This document shows, piece by piece, positions 44,176 through 53,890 of a stretch of 64,000 nucleotides of DNA. The notes under the pieces are model-generated. The model was not told the DNA's origin, made no database searches, and was given only the letters and a program-made list of their open reading frames with translations. The position numbers and the translations under genes were made by a program. The stretch lies in contig JAUSID010000253.1 in assembly GCA_030648295.1 (NCBI GenBank), forward strand, positions 1-64,000. Direction: 5' to 3'. The DNA is from Opitutaceae bacterium (GTDB lineage: Bacteria > Verrucomicrobiota > Verrucomicrobiia > Opitutales > Opitutaceae). The first letter of the stretch is position 1; each line of letters begins with the position of its first letter.

Positions 44176-46026
44176 TCAGCGAGCCGGCCGTGGGGGCGCT
44201 TTGAGCGTGGTGATCACTTCCTGGTATCGCGTCCGCACGGCAGGGTCGGTCGCAAATTCGGCGCTGACGCCGAGCAGTTCAATGGCCTCGGCGCGCCGGC
44301 CCTCGCGCAGCTGCACCATCGCCACACGGGACGAGACGGACGGAAGCCGTCGAAACAGCACCGTGGCGGCGACCAGCGCCGGAAGATCGGACGCGGCCAC
44401 TCGTTCCCGGCAGCGGAGCCAGGCATCGGCCAGGAGGATGAACACCTCGGGCAACGGCGGGGATTGCGTTGTCGCCATCCGCAACGGTTCGAGGATCGGC
44501 TGAAGCTCCGCGACCGTGAAGCCAGTGTTCTCCGGCACGCCCCGGATGAGCTCCAGCCAGCGCAGCCGCGCGAGCTCGAAGTAAACGCGCGGCCGGATGA
44601 CGCGGTCCGTCACGGCCTGCTCCAGATACGAACGCGCCGCGCCGGCATCCCCGGCATCGAGTTCACACAACCCGAGCGCGGCAAACAGCCGGGGGTCGCG
44701 GTCGCCGCGGCCCACTGCCCGCCGCAGGGTCGTCCGCGCCTGCTCGATGTACTTTGGGAGGAACTCGGGGTGGTGCCGGCGCACAAAAGGAATCTCGAGC
44801 CGCTCCCACTCGCCGCGCAACCGCGCGATTTGCGCGGGCGTCGCGGGCTTGAGCTCGAAGCGCGGGAGCGGCGGCAGCCGGCCGGGAGGAATCCGCGCCG
44901 GCTGCTTCACCGCCACCGGCAGGTAATCGCTGAGCCGCTCCTGGAGATCGGCGTATCCAAAACCAAAGCACTCGATGAAGATCGCCTCGCTGGCCGGCTC
45001 CAGGCTGATTCGCCGGGCGAACCGCCAGAACGATTCGGCGGCGGGCGCATTGGCTGGATCCAGCGCCCAGCGCACGAACAGCGCGGCCTGCAACTGCCAC
45101 GCCGCCACGCGCGTGGAGTGCTGGTTTTCCGGTGTCGACAGCGCATCGGAGGCGAAGAGCTCGTTGACCGGGATCATCACCCGCCGGCTCTCGGGGTCGC
45201 GGAGCAGCCCGGCCGTGTCTTCCGACGAGAGCCACCGCACGGGTTCCATCGTGATCGGATCCACCCGAAAGCTCGATCGCGGATACAGCCGGGAGATTCC
45301 CTCGATTAGCCAAAGCGGGAGCGTCGGCGTGCGGGCGACGAGGCGGGAAAAAACATAATCCGGCGCGGCAATCAGGTTTTCGCGCCGAAAGTCGCGTTCA
45401 TTGAGAAAGGAGAAGACCGCGAGCATGTCGCGGTCGTCCAGCCGGAGATTCGGGAGGAAACGCAACTGGCCGGCCGCCTGCTTCCGCTTCCGGGAGTTTT
45501 CGTCGTTCGCGTCGCGCACCGATTGCTTCGCCGACCGCAACATCTCGCGGCTGACCGCGTCGTCGGCCGCACGTCCCGTTTCGAGCGGCACCAGCAAGGA
45601 CACCGCCGGGACCGAGCTGCTCGCCAGCAAATCGGCCGGGATGAAGACCCGCAACATCCGGCGAATCTCGAGTTGGGCCGTGACGAACGCTCTCGTCGTG
45701 GCGGCCGAGCAGCGCGACAGGTATTCCGTGTCGCCCACGGCTGCATAGAGCCACGGCGGCGCCTTCGACGATTCGGTGATAATCATCGGCGGCAGCTCCA
45801 CCGCTTTCTCCAACTCGACGGCACTTTTTGGCGGCGGCGGCGCGTTGATCGGCGCAGGCTGGAGGGTGACACCCGCCGGCGGTTCAGCGATCGGCACCGC
45901 CGGCAAGGTGATGAGCGGCGGCGCCACCTGGATCGACGGCGCATCCGCGGCGAAAACCGTCGCGGCCATATGCACCGCGAGTCCGGCGAAAAAGCGAATG
46001 CGGGCCGTAATCATTTGCCGAATCAT
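44176..46026 (-). CDS. Secreted protein resembling a peptidase MA-type gluzincin without the zinc motif
   Basis: 616 residues. Signal peptide RFFAGLAVHMAATVFAAD, then a Pro-rich linker (about 30-85). Residues about 225-400 match the layout of peptidase MA/DUF1570-like domains: PLWLIEGISRLYP corresponds to the 'P.WL.EG.A.Y' segment and VAAWQLQAALFVRWALD to the later helix. But the HExxH expected upstream is absent (the place reads YVFSRLVARTPT). The C-terminal 200 residues are TPR-like helices (LFAALGLCELDAGDAGAARSYLEQA, RVYFELARLRWLE). Activity as a protease is therefore unlikely. It lies downstream of the S9-like gene, which has also lost catalytic residues. Confidence 0.6.
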   Translation of the reverse strand: MIRQMITARIRFFAGLAVHMAATVFAADAPSIQVAPPLITLPAVPIAEPPAGVTLQPAPINAPPPPKSAVELEKAVELPPMIITESSKAPPWLYAAVGDTEYLSRCSAATTRAFVTAQLEIRRMLRVFIPADLLASSSVPAVSLLVPLETGRAADDAVSREMLRSAKQSVRDANDENSRKRKQAAGQLRFLPNLRLDDRDMLAVFSFLNERDFRRENLIAAPDYVFSRLVARTPTLPLWLIEGISRLYPRSSFRVDPITMEPVRWLSSEDTAGLLRDPESRRVMIPVNELFASDALSTPENQHSTRVAAWQLQAALFVRWALDPANAPAAESFWRFARRISLEPASEAIFIECFGFGYADLQERLSDYLPVAVKQPARIPPGRLPPLPRFELKPATPAQIARLRGEWERLEIPFVRRHHPEFLPKYIEQARTTLRRAVGRGDRDPRLFAALGLCELDAGDAGAARSYLEQAVTDRVIRPRVYFELARLRWLELIRGVPENTGFTVAELQPILEPLRMATTQSPPLPEVFILLADAWLRCRERVAASDLPALVAATVLFRRLPSVSSRVAMVQLREGRRAEAIELLGVSAEFATDPAVRTRYQEVITTLKAPPRPAR

Positions 46027-46216
46027 CGTCGAATCGACCGCTCACTGGAGACGCGGCGCCCTCGCCGCGTCCGACTACAGAACGTTGTGCTCACCTCCGC
46101 GGCGGGGGCGCCGCGGCTCCATTCACTGGCTGAGGAAGCGCGTTTACGCGGTGTGGCGACCGATGAATCGAGAACTCCAGCCTCGTCACCTCGACTGCTG
46201 CTCTTAACCGCGTCCT

Positions 46217-48397
46217 TCATTTGATCACCTTGGTCGGACCGACCTCCACCTTGTAATCATAGAGGTTCAGGTTGAAGAACTCCTCGATCTGGCGGAGCAG
46301 CTTCGCCCGCGCGCCCGGGATGTTTTCGGCGAAACCGCTGCCGACCTCGACGTATTCGGCCGGCCGGCCGAGTCGCTTCAGCTTCGACCGGAGATCGGAA
46401 TTTTGCGCCGCGATCGTCTGGTCGCGCTGCGGATCAATCACCAGCATGACCGGCTTCGTCAGCTGTTCCGCCGTCCGCACGACCGAGCGCTCGGCCTTCA
46501 GCTGCTGTCCCTGGGCGAGGAACGTCCGCTGGGCCTCCTGGAGGAAATTGATCGGTCGCGGAGGACGGATTGGCCGGCCGCCGCCGAAGCCGGTGTCGAC
46601 CGGGCTTTCCTCCAGCGTGGGCCCGAAATCCTCAAGCGGAGGCTGCAGCCACGCGCGGGGATCGAGCGGCGCCTCGAGCGCCACGGCACAGCGAAACGCA
46701 TTCGGTTCCAACTGGAGCGCGCGCAGCGCGAGGTAACCTCCGAGCCCGCGGCCGAACGTCGCGATTCGCCGGCGGTCGATCGCGTGCTGCCGCGCAATCC
46801 AGTCGATCACCGCCAGCGCGTCGTCGATCGGAACGCGATCGATGCCGGCGTGAATCGCATTGCGATGCTTCAGCCCAAATCCGTCGCCGCCGCGGTGGTT
46901 GATCCGCGCCACGATAAAACCCATTTCCGCGAGCGCCTGTGCGTCGGGATCGAAGCCCGGCAGCGGCCGCCCCATCAACCCGTCGGAGAAATCGATCAGC
47001 AGCGGCGGCGGGTGGAGCCGGGACTTGCGCGGCAGCGTGAGGTGACCGGTCAGCTGCCCGCCGTCCGCGGTCGCGACCGTGAACGACCGGCCGGCATGCA
47101 GGTCGGCGTTGCGCAGCCACGGCGCGCGGCGCAACACCTCGACCAGGACGTTCTCGGTTCGCTGATACACATGATAGCGGCCGGGCTCGATGCCACCGGT
47201 GACGCGGAGCAGGAACCGCTGCCGGGCATCGTCCCACTGGAGGATTTCCACGATGCGCTGGGGAAATTTGCGCTCCACGTCGGCCTGGACGCGCGCGAGC
47301 TCGGGGTCGATCCAGCGCGTGATCGGCGCCAGCCCGACGGCGCGGACGCCGGCGAGATCGCCGCGCGCCTCGTCGAACACGAGACCGGCGCTCGCCTCCC
47401 CGGGCTCGAGCGACACGAGATCGACATGAGGCTCCTCGAGCGCGAGACCGGCCGGCCGTTTGGTCGCGAGATCGAGCGCGTACACGCCATAGGTGTCACG
47501 GCCGACGTTCGAGGCATAGTATAAGATGTTTGGATTCGCAGCGAACCCGAGCGGGAAGGCGCGCTCGCCGTAGTAATTCGCCACCGTGACGACGAAATTT
47601 TTTGCCAGCGCGCCCCCCCATGCGTCATTGGCGTTGAGCCAGCGGCCCCAGGTTCCGCCCGTGTTGTAGTGGAAGCTCCGCGTGTGCGACAGCCGGGGAT
47701 GCGTGTAAATCAGCCGCGCACTCCCCTTCTGGTCGTAGAAGTAGCGGCCGTCGTCATACTCCTCGACGAGCGACTTCATCTTTCCGGTCGCGACATCGAT
47801 GGTGAACAGCGTGGTTGGAATCGGCTCCGCCGGCGGGAAAGTGGGCTGGCCGCGAGCCTCGACGAGCAGCGCCCCGCGGTTGCCGCCCACGAATCCGATG
47901 ATGGTGGTGGGCCGCCGGAGAACCGTGGGCACGCTCTCGGGATCGGCGCCGCCACCGAGCAGCTCGAAGTCAGCGGCCTCCGCCAGGTTTTTCGGCTCGG
48001 TGCCATCGCGATTCACCGCATAGATCGGGGCGATGATGCGGACGCCATTGTTGTATTCCGTCGGCGCAAACACGAGCCGTTGCGGCGAGGCCCACCGCAG
48101 GAACCGCAGCCGCGGCGGCGCCTTGGCCTTGCTGAACGCCACCGCGCGATCGCCTTCGACGACGATCTTGAATTTTTTCTCGGTGCGCTCGACCGCCATG
48201 ATGTAGATCGCCAGCTCGCCGCGCTCGTGGTGGGTGTACGCGATGTGCTCACCGCTGGGCGACAGCGCCACCTGGTCGGCTTGCAGGGGACGATACAGCG
48301 CGGTGATACGTTCCTCGAAGGACGAGGCCGCGCGTCCGGCGACGGCCGCGCCAAGCGCGAGCATCACAACGACCGTAATTCGGCGAACGCGTACCAT
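46217..48397 (-). CDS. S9 prolyl oligopeptidase-like protein lacking the catalytic Ser and His
   Basis: 726 residues; signal peptide VVVMLALGAAVAGRAA. An N-terminal beta-propeller (VALSPSGEHIAYTHHERGEL) and C-terminal alpha/beta-hydrolase fold follow the S9 plan. Where active members have GxSxGGY, this protein reads FGRGLGGYLALRAL (about 545-558): the nucleophile position is Gly. The region of the catalytic Asp reads MLVIDPQRDQTI. Where 'GxGH' is expected near the C-terminus it reads VGSGFAENI: His is replaced. A structural, binding or regulatory role is more likely than peptidase activity. Divergent from the NRPS-like gene. Confidence 0.75.
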   Translation of the reverse strand: MVRVRRITVVVMLALGAAVAGRAASSFEERITALYRPLQADQVALSPSGEHIAYTHHERGELAIYIMAVERTEKKFKIVVEGDRAVAFSKAKAPPRLRFLRWASPQRLVFAPTEYNNGVRIIAPIYAVNRDGTEPKNLAEAADFELLGGGADPESVPTVLRRPTTIIGFVGGNRGALLVEARGQPTFPPAEPIPTTLFTIDVATGKMKSLVEEYDDGRYFYDQKGSARLIYTHPRLSHTRSFHYNTGGTWGRWLNANDAWGGALAKNFVVTVANYYGERAFPLGFAANPNILYYASNVGRDTYGVYALDLATKRPAGLALEEPHVDLVSLEPGEASAGLVFDEARGDLAGVRAVGLAPITRWIDPELARVQADVERKFPQRIVEILQWDDARQRFLLRVTGGIEPGRYHVYQRTENVLVEVLRRAPWLRNADLHAGRSFTVATADGGQLTGHLTLPRKSRLHPPPLLIDFSDGLMGRPLPGFDPDAQALAEMGFIVARINHRGGDGFGLKHRNAIHAGIDRVPIDDALAVIDWIARQHAIDRRRIATFGRGLGGYLALRALQLEPNAFRCAVALEAPLDPRAWLQPPLEDFGPTLEESPVDTGFGGGRPIRPPRPINFLQEAQRTFLAQGQQLKAERSVVRTAEQLTKPVMLVIDPQRDQTIAAQNSDLRSKLKRLGRPAEYVEVGSGFAENIPGARAKLLRQIEEFFNLNLYDYKVEVGPTKVIK

Positions 48398-48555
48398 GCG
48401 GCCCGACGACGATGAAGTACGATCGGAATCGGTGACAGCCCAAAGGCAGTGCTTGGTTATTGAATTTCAAATCCAGCGCTTTTTAGCTTCTGCACGATGG
48501 TGTTACATCCCCACCCCGCCGGGCCCAGCGTACCGGTTCGTTGAATCCGCCCGCG

Positions 48556-51500
48556 ATGCTGCACGCCTTCTTCGAAGATGCCGCCCGCCAGTGGCCCGAA
48601 CGCGTGGCGGTCGACGTTCCGCCGGGCGGCAACCGCCCGAACCGCGCGCTGGTCACCTACGCCGGGCTCGATTTCGCCGCCAACCGGCTCGCGCACCAGC
48701 TGCGCGCCTTCTGCCAGGGTGAATGCGTCGTCGCCGTACTGCTGCCGCGCTCCTCGGCGCATTTGTACATTGCGCAGCTGGCGATCCTGAAGGCGGGCGC
48801 GGCGTACACCTGTCTCGATCCTTCGTTTCCGGACGAACGCGCGCGCGAAATCGTGGCCGATTCCCGGGCGGTGGCGCTGCTGACGGATGGCGCGGGCGTC
48901 AGTCGCATGCGTCGTGGTGGGCTCGCGTCGCTGCCGCTCATCGACATCACGGCCGCGGACGCAACGCCCGCCTCAAATGCCGCGGTGGCGCCGAAGGATG
49001 GCGCGGGTTCCGCAATTTCGCCGGAGCGGCTCGCCTATGTGATTTACACGTCGGGCAGCACGGGACGGCCCAAGGGCGTGATGGTCGAGCACCAGAGTGT
49101 CTGCAACCTCGTCGGATCCGATGTGGAAGCCTTCGGCCTCTCGACCGACGATCGCGTGGCCCAGAATTCCTCCGCGTCGTACGATTCATCGGTCGAGGAA
49201 ATCTGGCTCGCCTTCGCCGCCGGCGCGACGCTCGTCGTAATGGATGAGGATGCGGTGCGCCTGGGGCCGGACATGGTCGAGTGGCTGCGGCGCGAGCGCA
49301 TCACCGTGCTCTGCCCGTCGCCGACGATGCTTCGTGCGATTGGCTGCCGCGATCCCCAAAGCGCGCTGCCGGAACTGAAGCTGCTCTACCTCGGGGGCGA
49401 ACCGCTGGCCGCCGATTTGGTGGACCGCTGGGCCCCGGGCCGAACCATGATCAATGGCTACGGTCCGACCGAATGCACCGTCACCTGCCTCCGCGACCCG
49501 GTGGCGGGCAACGGTCCGGTCACGATCGGCCGGCCCATCCGCGGAATAAAAGCGTGGGTGTTGAACGACGCACTGGAGCAGGTTCACGCCGGCGAAAAGG
49601 GCGAATTGTACATCGGCGGCGCCGGCCTCGCGCGCGGCTACTGGCGTCAACCCGAACTGACGGCCGAAAAGTTCATCACCCATCCGCGGTTTGGACGAAT
49701 CTACCGCACCGGCGATCTCGTGCACCGGGACGCGGTGGGACAATTCTTTTACCACGGCCGGATCGATGCACAGGTGAAACTCCGCGGTTATCGCATCGAG
49801 CTCGGTGAAATCGAATCGCGTCTGGTTGAATCTCCCGGCGTGCGCGCCGCCGCCTGCTGTATCGTGGACGACCACGGCCAGGCCACGCTCGCCGCGTCCG
49901 TGGTGCCGGAAGATTTCGCCTGTCCGCCCTCGCCCGCCGCCCTTCGGGCCCGGCTCGCGCAGTTGCTGCCTGGATACATGGTGCCGGGGAAAATCGGCCT
50001 TCTTTCCGAACTGCCGACCAGCGTCAGCGGCAAACTCGACCGGGCGGCACTGGTGCGACTGCACGCCGGCGCGCGGCGCGAAAAGTCCGGCCACGGCGCC
50101 CCGCCGCGCACCGCGCTCGAGGCGCAAATCCAGGCGGCCATGGCGGACGTGCTGCGGACTTCCGACGAGATTTCCCTCGACGACGATTTCTTCACCGACC
50201 TCGGCGGGGACTCGCTGGCCGCGGCCGTGTTCGTCACCGCGTTGCGCGATGATCCCCGCACCGCGTGGGTGACCGTGCGCGATATTTACGAGGCGCGGAC
50301 CGTGGCGGCGCTCGCGAAACTGGCGCCGCCATGCACACCCGAACCGGAGCCCGGACCCACTCCGGCCGCGACCGACGCGTCGCCGCTCGACCCGCCGTGG
50401 CAGACGACTCTGCTGCAAACGGCATGGATCGCGGCGAGTGTGATGTTCGGTTCCGGGTTGATCTACGCGGCCGCCTTCCACGCGCTGCCCTGGTTGCTCG
50501 CGCACGTGGGAATCCTCCCTCTGGTGCTGTTCGCCCCGCCCGTGATTCTCGCCGGAATTGCGGCGTACGCCGCGGCGGCGCTCGGCTGCGCGGTCGCGAG
50601 CAAGAAACTCCTGATCGGCCGTTACACTTCGCAGCACGCGCCGGCGGGCGGCGGTTTTTACCTGCGAAACTGGATCGTCCAGCGAACCGTGCGGCTGATT
50701 CCGTGGTGGTTGATCGAAGCCACGGAATTCCAGAACGCCGCCCTGCGGGCGCTGGGTGCGCACATTGGAAAACGCGTACATCTCCATCGCGGGGTGGACC
50801 TGCTCCGTGGCGGCTGGGATTTGCTCGACCTCGGCGACGACGTGACCGTGGGCCGCGATGCCGTGCTCGAATTGGTCCGCTACGAGTCGCGGCAGATCGT
50901 CGTCGGCCCCGTTTCCCTCGGGCATGGCTGCACGATCGAGACTCACGCGCACGTGGGCGCCGGCGCCAGGATCGGACCCAATGGCTGCCTGGCGGCGCGT
51001 GCCTCCCTCGCCCGTGGAGCGGAAATTCCCGCCGGCATGCGCTGGGATGGCATCCCGGCGCGTCCAGCCGGTCCGACGCCCGAGCCGCCGTCGCTCCCCG
51101 CCGCCAGCCGCGTAATGGATCCGCCGGTACACGCGGTCTGGACCGTTTTGTCCCGCCTGGCCCTCGCCGGCGCCCTGCTGATTCCGCTCGAGCTGCTGGC
51201 AATCGCGCTGGCGGGGCTGTTCGACATCGATGGCGACATGGTGGCCCGGTGGATGGCCGATCCGGCGATCGATCTTGAGTTCCTCGGGGTCTGCGCGATG
51301 TCGGCGGTGCTGCCACTGCCGCTTTTGCTCGCGACGCAGGCGATTGCCTGTCGTGCGATGGGACGGCTGCGACCGGGCGTGATCAGTACCTGGAGCGCGG
51401 ACTACATTCGCGCCGGCCTCAAGGCCGGACTCGTGGACGCCGGCAGCCGCTGGTTGTACGGCACCCTGCTCTGGCCACACTGGCTGCGGCTGGCGGGCAT

Positions 51501-52584
51501 GAAGATTGGCCAGCGCTGCGAAATCAGCACCCTGATCGACACCATCCCCGAGCTGGTCGAAATCGGAGACCACACCTTCTGCGCCGATGGAATCTACATC
51601 GTCGGCGCGAGGATCCACCGCGGCACCGTGACGCTCGCACCGGTACGAATTGGCCGCGGCACTTTTATCGGCAACGGGGCAATCATCCCCGGCGGGACGC
51701 GCCTGCCGGACGACATCCTGCTCGGGGTGTGTACGGTCGCGCACGAATCGTTTCTCCGCCCCGGGACGTCGTGGTTCGGCCACCCGCCGTTCGAGCTGCC
51801 CCGCCGGGAGATCATCCCGATGGAGCGGCGGCTCACGCACAATCCGGGCGCGGCGCGATACGCGTTGCGCCTCGGCTGGGAATTGCTGCGTTTCGCGCTG
51901 CCGCTGGCGCTGGCCTTGATCTTCCCGGTGTGGTGGGTGCTCGTGGCGGCGGCGGAGGACGCGCTGCCGCCCGCCGCGCTGCTGCTCGCGGCGATTCCGC
52001 TGCTGGGGCTGGGCCTCGTCACGTCACCGGCGTTCCTGATGCTGGGAATCAAATGGCTCGTGCTCGGCCGCGTGCGGCCGGGCGTGCATGCGCTGTGGTC
52101 GAATTGGGCGAGCCGCTGGGATTTCGTGTGCCTCGCCTGGTGTATTTATGTTGGCCATACCGCGGCCATGCTGGACGGGACGCCATGGCAGATCTGGATG
52201 TTGCGGGCGGCCGGGATGCGCGTCGGCCGGGGCGTGGTGCTGGGCAATGGATTTGCCGACGACCTGCCCGACCCGGACATGATCCGGATCGAGGACGGGG
52301 CCACGGTGGACGGCATGTTCCAGGCGCACACGTTCGAGGATCGGGTGTTGAAGATGCACTATGTCACGGTGCGGCGGAACGCCACCGTGGCCCACCACGC
52401 CGTGGTGCTGTATGGCGCGCAGATCGGCGCCGGTACGTACGTCGCGCCGAACAGCGTCGTCATGAAACACGAACGGTTATTGCCCGGACACAGCTACGAA
52501 GGTGCGCCGACACGGCCGATGGCCGGCGAGCAGCGCGTTGCACCGAACGTCCAGCTGGAAACTGCCACCGCCGCAGCGCGGTGA
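48556..52584 (+). CDS. Pls/PosA-type NRPS: A-PCP plus membrane and tandem hexapeptide-repeat domains
   Basis: 1342 residues from ATG 48556 (TTG 48541 possible). Adenylation domain: TSGSTGRPKGV (about 164-174), SSASYDSSVEEIW with the Asp that holds the amino group, GYGPTECT (about 301), YRTGDLV and GRIDAQVKLRGYR (about 400-412). Carrier domain: DDDFFTDLGGDSLAAAV, Ser near 552 takes phosphopantetheine. Then transmembrane segments (about 618-700, 860-890, 910-935, 1110-1180) alternate with three left-handed beta-helix (hexapeptide) blocks (about 730-840, 980-1080, 1215-1315). This is the plan of epsilon-poly-L-lysine synthetase (Pls) and PosA. No condensation or thioesterase domain. It probably makes an isopeptide-linked poly- or oligo-amino acid at the inner membrane; the monomer is unknown. 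Confidence 0.9.
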   Translation: MLHAFFEDAARQWPERVAVDVPPGGNRPNRALVTYAGLDFAANRLAHQLRAFCQGECVVAVLLPRSSAHLYIAQLAILKAGAAYTCLDPSFPDERAREIVADSRAVALLTDGAGVSRMRRGGLASLPLIDITAADATPASNAAVAPKDGAGSAISPERLAYVIYTSGSTGRPKGVMVEHQSVCNLVGSDVEAFGLSTDDRVAQNSSASYDSSVEEIWLAFAAGATLVVMDEDAVRLGPDMVEWLRRERITVLCPSPTMLRAIGCRDPQSALPELKLLYLGGEPLAADLVDRWAPGRTMINGYGPTECTVTCLRDPVAGNGPVTIGRPIRGIKAWVLNDALEQVHAGEKGELYIGGAGLARGYWRQPELTAEKFITHPRFGRIYRTGDLVHRDAVGQFFYHGRIDAQVKLRGYRIELGEIESRLVESPGVRAAACCIVDDHGQATLAASVVPEDFACPPSPAALRARLAQLLPGYMVPGKIGLLSELPTSVSGKLDRAALVRLHAGARREKSGHGAPPRTALEAQIQAAMADVLRTSDEISLDDDFFTDLGGDSLAAAVFVTALRDDPRTAWVTVRDIYEARTVAALAKLAPPCTPEPEPGPTPAATDASPLDPPWQTTLLQTAWIAASVMFGSGLIYAAAFHALPWLLAHVGILPLVLFAPPVILAGIAAYAAAALGCAVASKKLLIGRYTSQHAPAGGGFYLRNWIVQRTVRLIPWWLIEATEFQNAALRALGAHIGKRVHLHRGVDLLRGGWDLLDLGDDVTVGRDAVLELVRYESRQIVVGPVSLGHGCTIETHAHVGAGARIGPNGCLAARASLARGAEIPAGMRWDGIPARPAGPTPEPPSLPAASRVMDPPVHAVWTVLSRLALAGALLIPLELLAIALAGLFDIDGDMVARWMADPAIDLEFLGVCAMSAVLPLPLLLATQAIACRAMGRLRPGVISTWSADYIRAGLKAGLVDAGSRWLYGTLLWPHWLRLAGMKIGQRCEISTLIDTIPELVEIGDHTFCADGIYIVGARIHRGTVTLAPVRIGRGTFIGNGAIIPGGTRLPDDILLGVCTVAHESFLRPGTSWFGHPPFELPRREIIPMERRLTHNPGAARYALRLGWELLRFALPLALALIFPVWWVLVAAAEDALPPAALLLAAIPLLGLGLVTSPAFLMLGIKWLVLGRVRPGVHALWSNWASRWDFVCLAWCIYVGHTAAMLDGTPWQIWMLRAAGMRVGRGVVLGNGFADDLPDPDMIRIEDGATVDGMFQAHTFEDRVLKMHYVTVRRNATVAHHAVVLYGAQIGAGTYVAPNSVVMKHERLLPGHSYEGAPTRPMAGEQRVAPNVQLETATAAAR

Positions 52585-52659
52585 ACGCTGCCTCGCGGCC
52601 ATGGAGATTTCCAGCGAGTGGGGCGCGGCTGACCCACTCAACCTTGGTCGGAAAAACCA

Positions 52660-53652
52660 ATGAATCACGTTGAACGATTCCGTGCGGTGATGAACTTCCA
52701 GCCCGTGGACCGTCTGCCCCGCTGGGAATGGGCCATGTGGTGGAACCAAACCATCGCGCGGTGGCATGGTGAAGGTCTTCCCCGAACGCTTGGCTTTGCG
52801 CAGGTCTTCGACATCGCGCAGTGGTTCGGCCTGGATCCGTATCAGCAATTCTGGTTCAGCACGACCGAGGCCACGATCGAAGCGACCCAACATCATGTGG
52901 AGGGGATTGTCGCCAATATGGACGATTACCGGCGGATTAAACCGCATCTCTACCCCGACCATGCGGCGGCCATCGAACGCATGCGCCCGTGGGCGAAGCG
53001 GCAGGCGCAGGGCGAGGTCGTGGTTTGGGCAACGCTCGAGGGATTTTTCTGGTTTCCCCGTACGCTGATGAATATCGAGCAGCTCAGCTATGCATTCTAC
53101 GACCAGCCGGAGTTGGTTCACGCCATCAACAACGACCTGGTGGAATTCAACCTGGGCCTCGTCCGGCAGATGGCGGCCAGCTGCGCGCCCACCTTCATGA
53201 CTTTGGCCGAAGATATGAGCTACAATCACGGGCCCATGATCTCGCGCCGGGTTTTCGATGAATTTCTCGCGCCTTATTACCGACGCTTGATGTCGGCCTT
53301 GGAGGAGCTGAATGTCCCCTTGATTGTCGATACGGACGGAGATGTAACGCAGTTGGTACCCTGGCTGGAAAGCGTCGGGGTCGCCGGGGTCTTGCCCCTG
53401 GAACGGCAGGCGGGCGTCGACGCCTTCACGGTACGAAGCCAATACCCGCGCCTGCGGATGATCGGCCACTTCAACAAACTCGTGATGAACCAAGGCGAGG
53501 CGGCAATCCGCGCCGAGTTCGAGCGACTCGTACCCCTGATGAAAACGGGCGGCTTCATTCCCAGTGTGGATCATCAGACGCCCCCGGAAGTCTCCCTGTC
53601 GCAATACCGCGTTTATCTGCGCCTGTTGGAGGAATACAGCCTCCAGGCATAA
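52660..53652 (+). CDS. Uroporphyrinogen decarboxylase-like (URO-D fold) protein
   Basis: 330 residues. Start ATG 52660 gives MNHVERFRAVMNFQPVDRLP, the typical beginning of URO-D/MtaA-like methyltransferases ('R...a..g..pDR.P'). Other features: LSYAFYDQPELVHAINNDLV, FMTLAEDMSYNHGPMISRRVFDEF split over the barrel, and LIVDTDGDVTQLVPWLESVG. GGFIPSVDHQTPPEVS replaces the usual GG.i...H.I..d. The true heme enzyme has other conserved residues, so a methyltransferase or corrinoid-linked role is possible. It stands alone behind the NRPS gene with a 75-base gap. No cobalamin-binding partner is seen. Confidence 0.75.
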   Translation: MNHVERFRAVMNFQPVDRLPRWEWAMWWNQTIARWHGEGLPRTLGFAQVFDIAQWFGLDPYQQFWFSTTEATIEATQHHVEGIVANMDDYRRIKPHLYPDHAAAIERMRPWAKRQAQGEVVVWATLEGFFWFPRTLMNIEQLSYAFYDQPELVHAINNDLVEFNLGLVRQMAASCAPTFMTLAEDMSYNHGPMISRRVFDEFLAPYYRRLMSALEELNVPLIVDTDGDVTQLVPWLESVGVAGVLPLERQAGVDAFTVRSQYPRLRMIGHFNKLVMNQGEAAIRAEFERLVPLMKTGGFIPSVDHQTPPEVSLSQYRVYLRLLEEYSLQA

Positions 53653-53890
53653 ACCGCCTGGCAAGCTGGTGTGGAATGGCCGATCCGGAGCGAGGGGAAG
53701 GGAGGAAGTAGTGTTCTGTTGCCGCGTCGCCGAGACCAAAATCGACCTGTCCCTTTCAAATGACTCTCCGACGGTCGCGTCACCGTCGGCAAAATCGGTC
53801 CCTGCCGCCGTGATCGCTTCGTGCTCGAAACGAAGTCCATCGAAACTGGCCGGGACTCGACACAGTTGGAATGTCGACCCAGTACATTCC

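Noticed and set aside
49186-51840. Minus-strand frame of 884 codons opposite the NRPS gene
   Set aside because: Antisense shadow; NRPS motifs on the other strand are unambiguous.
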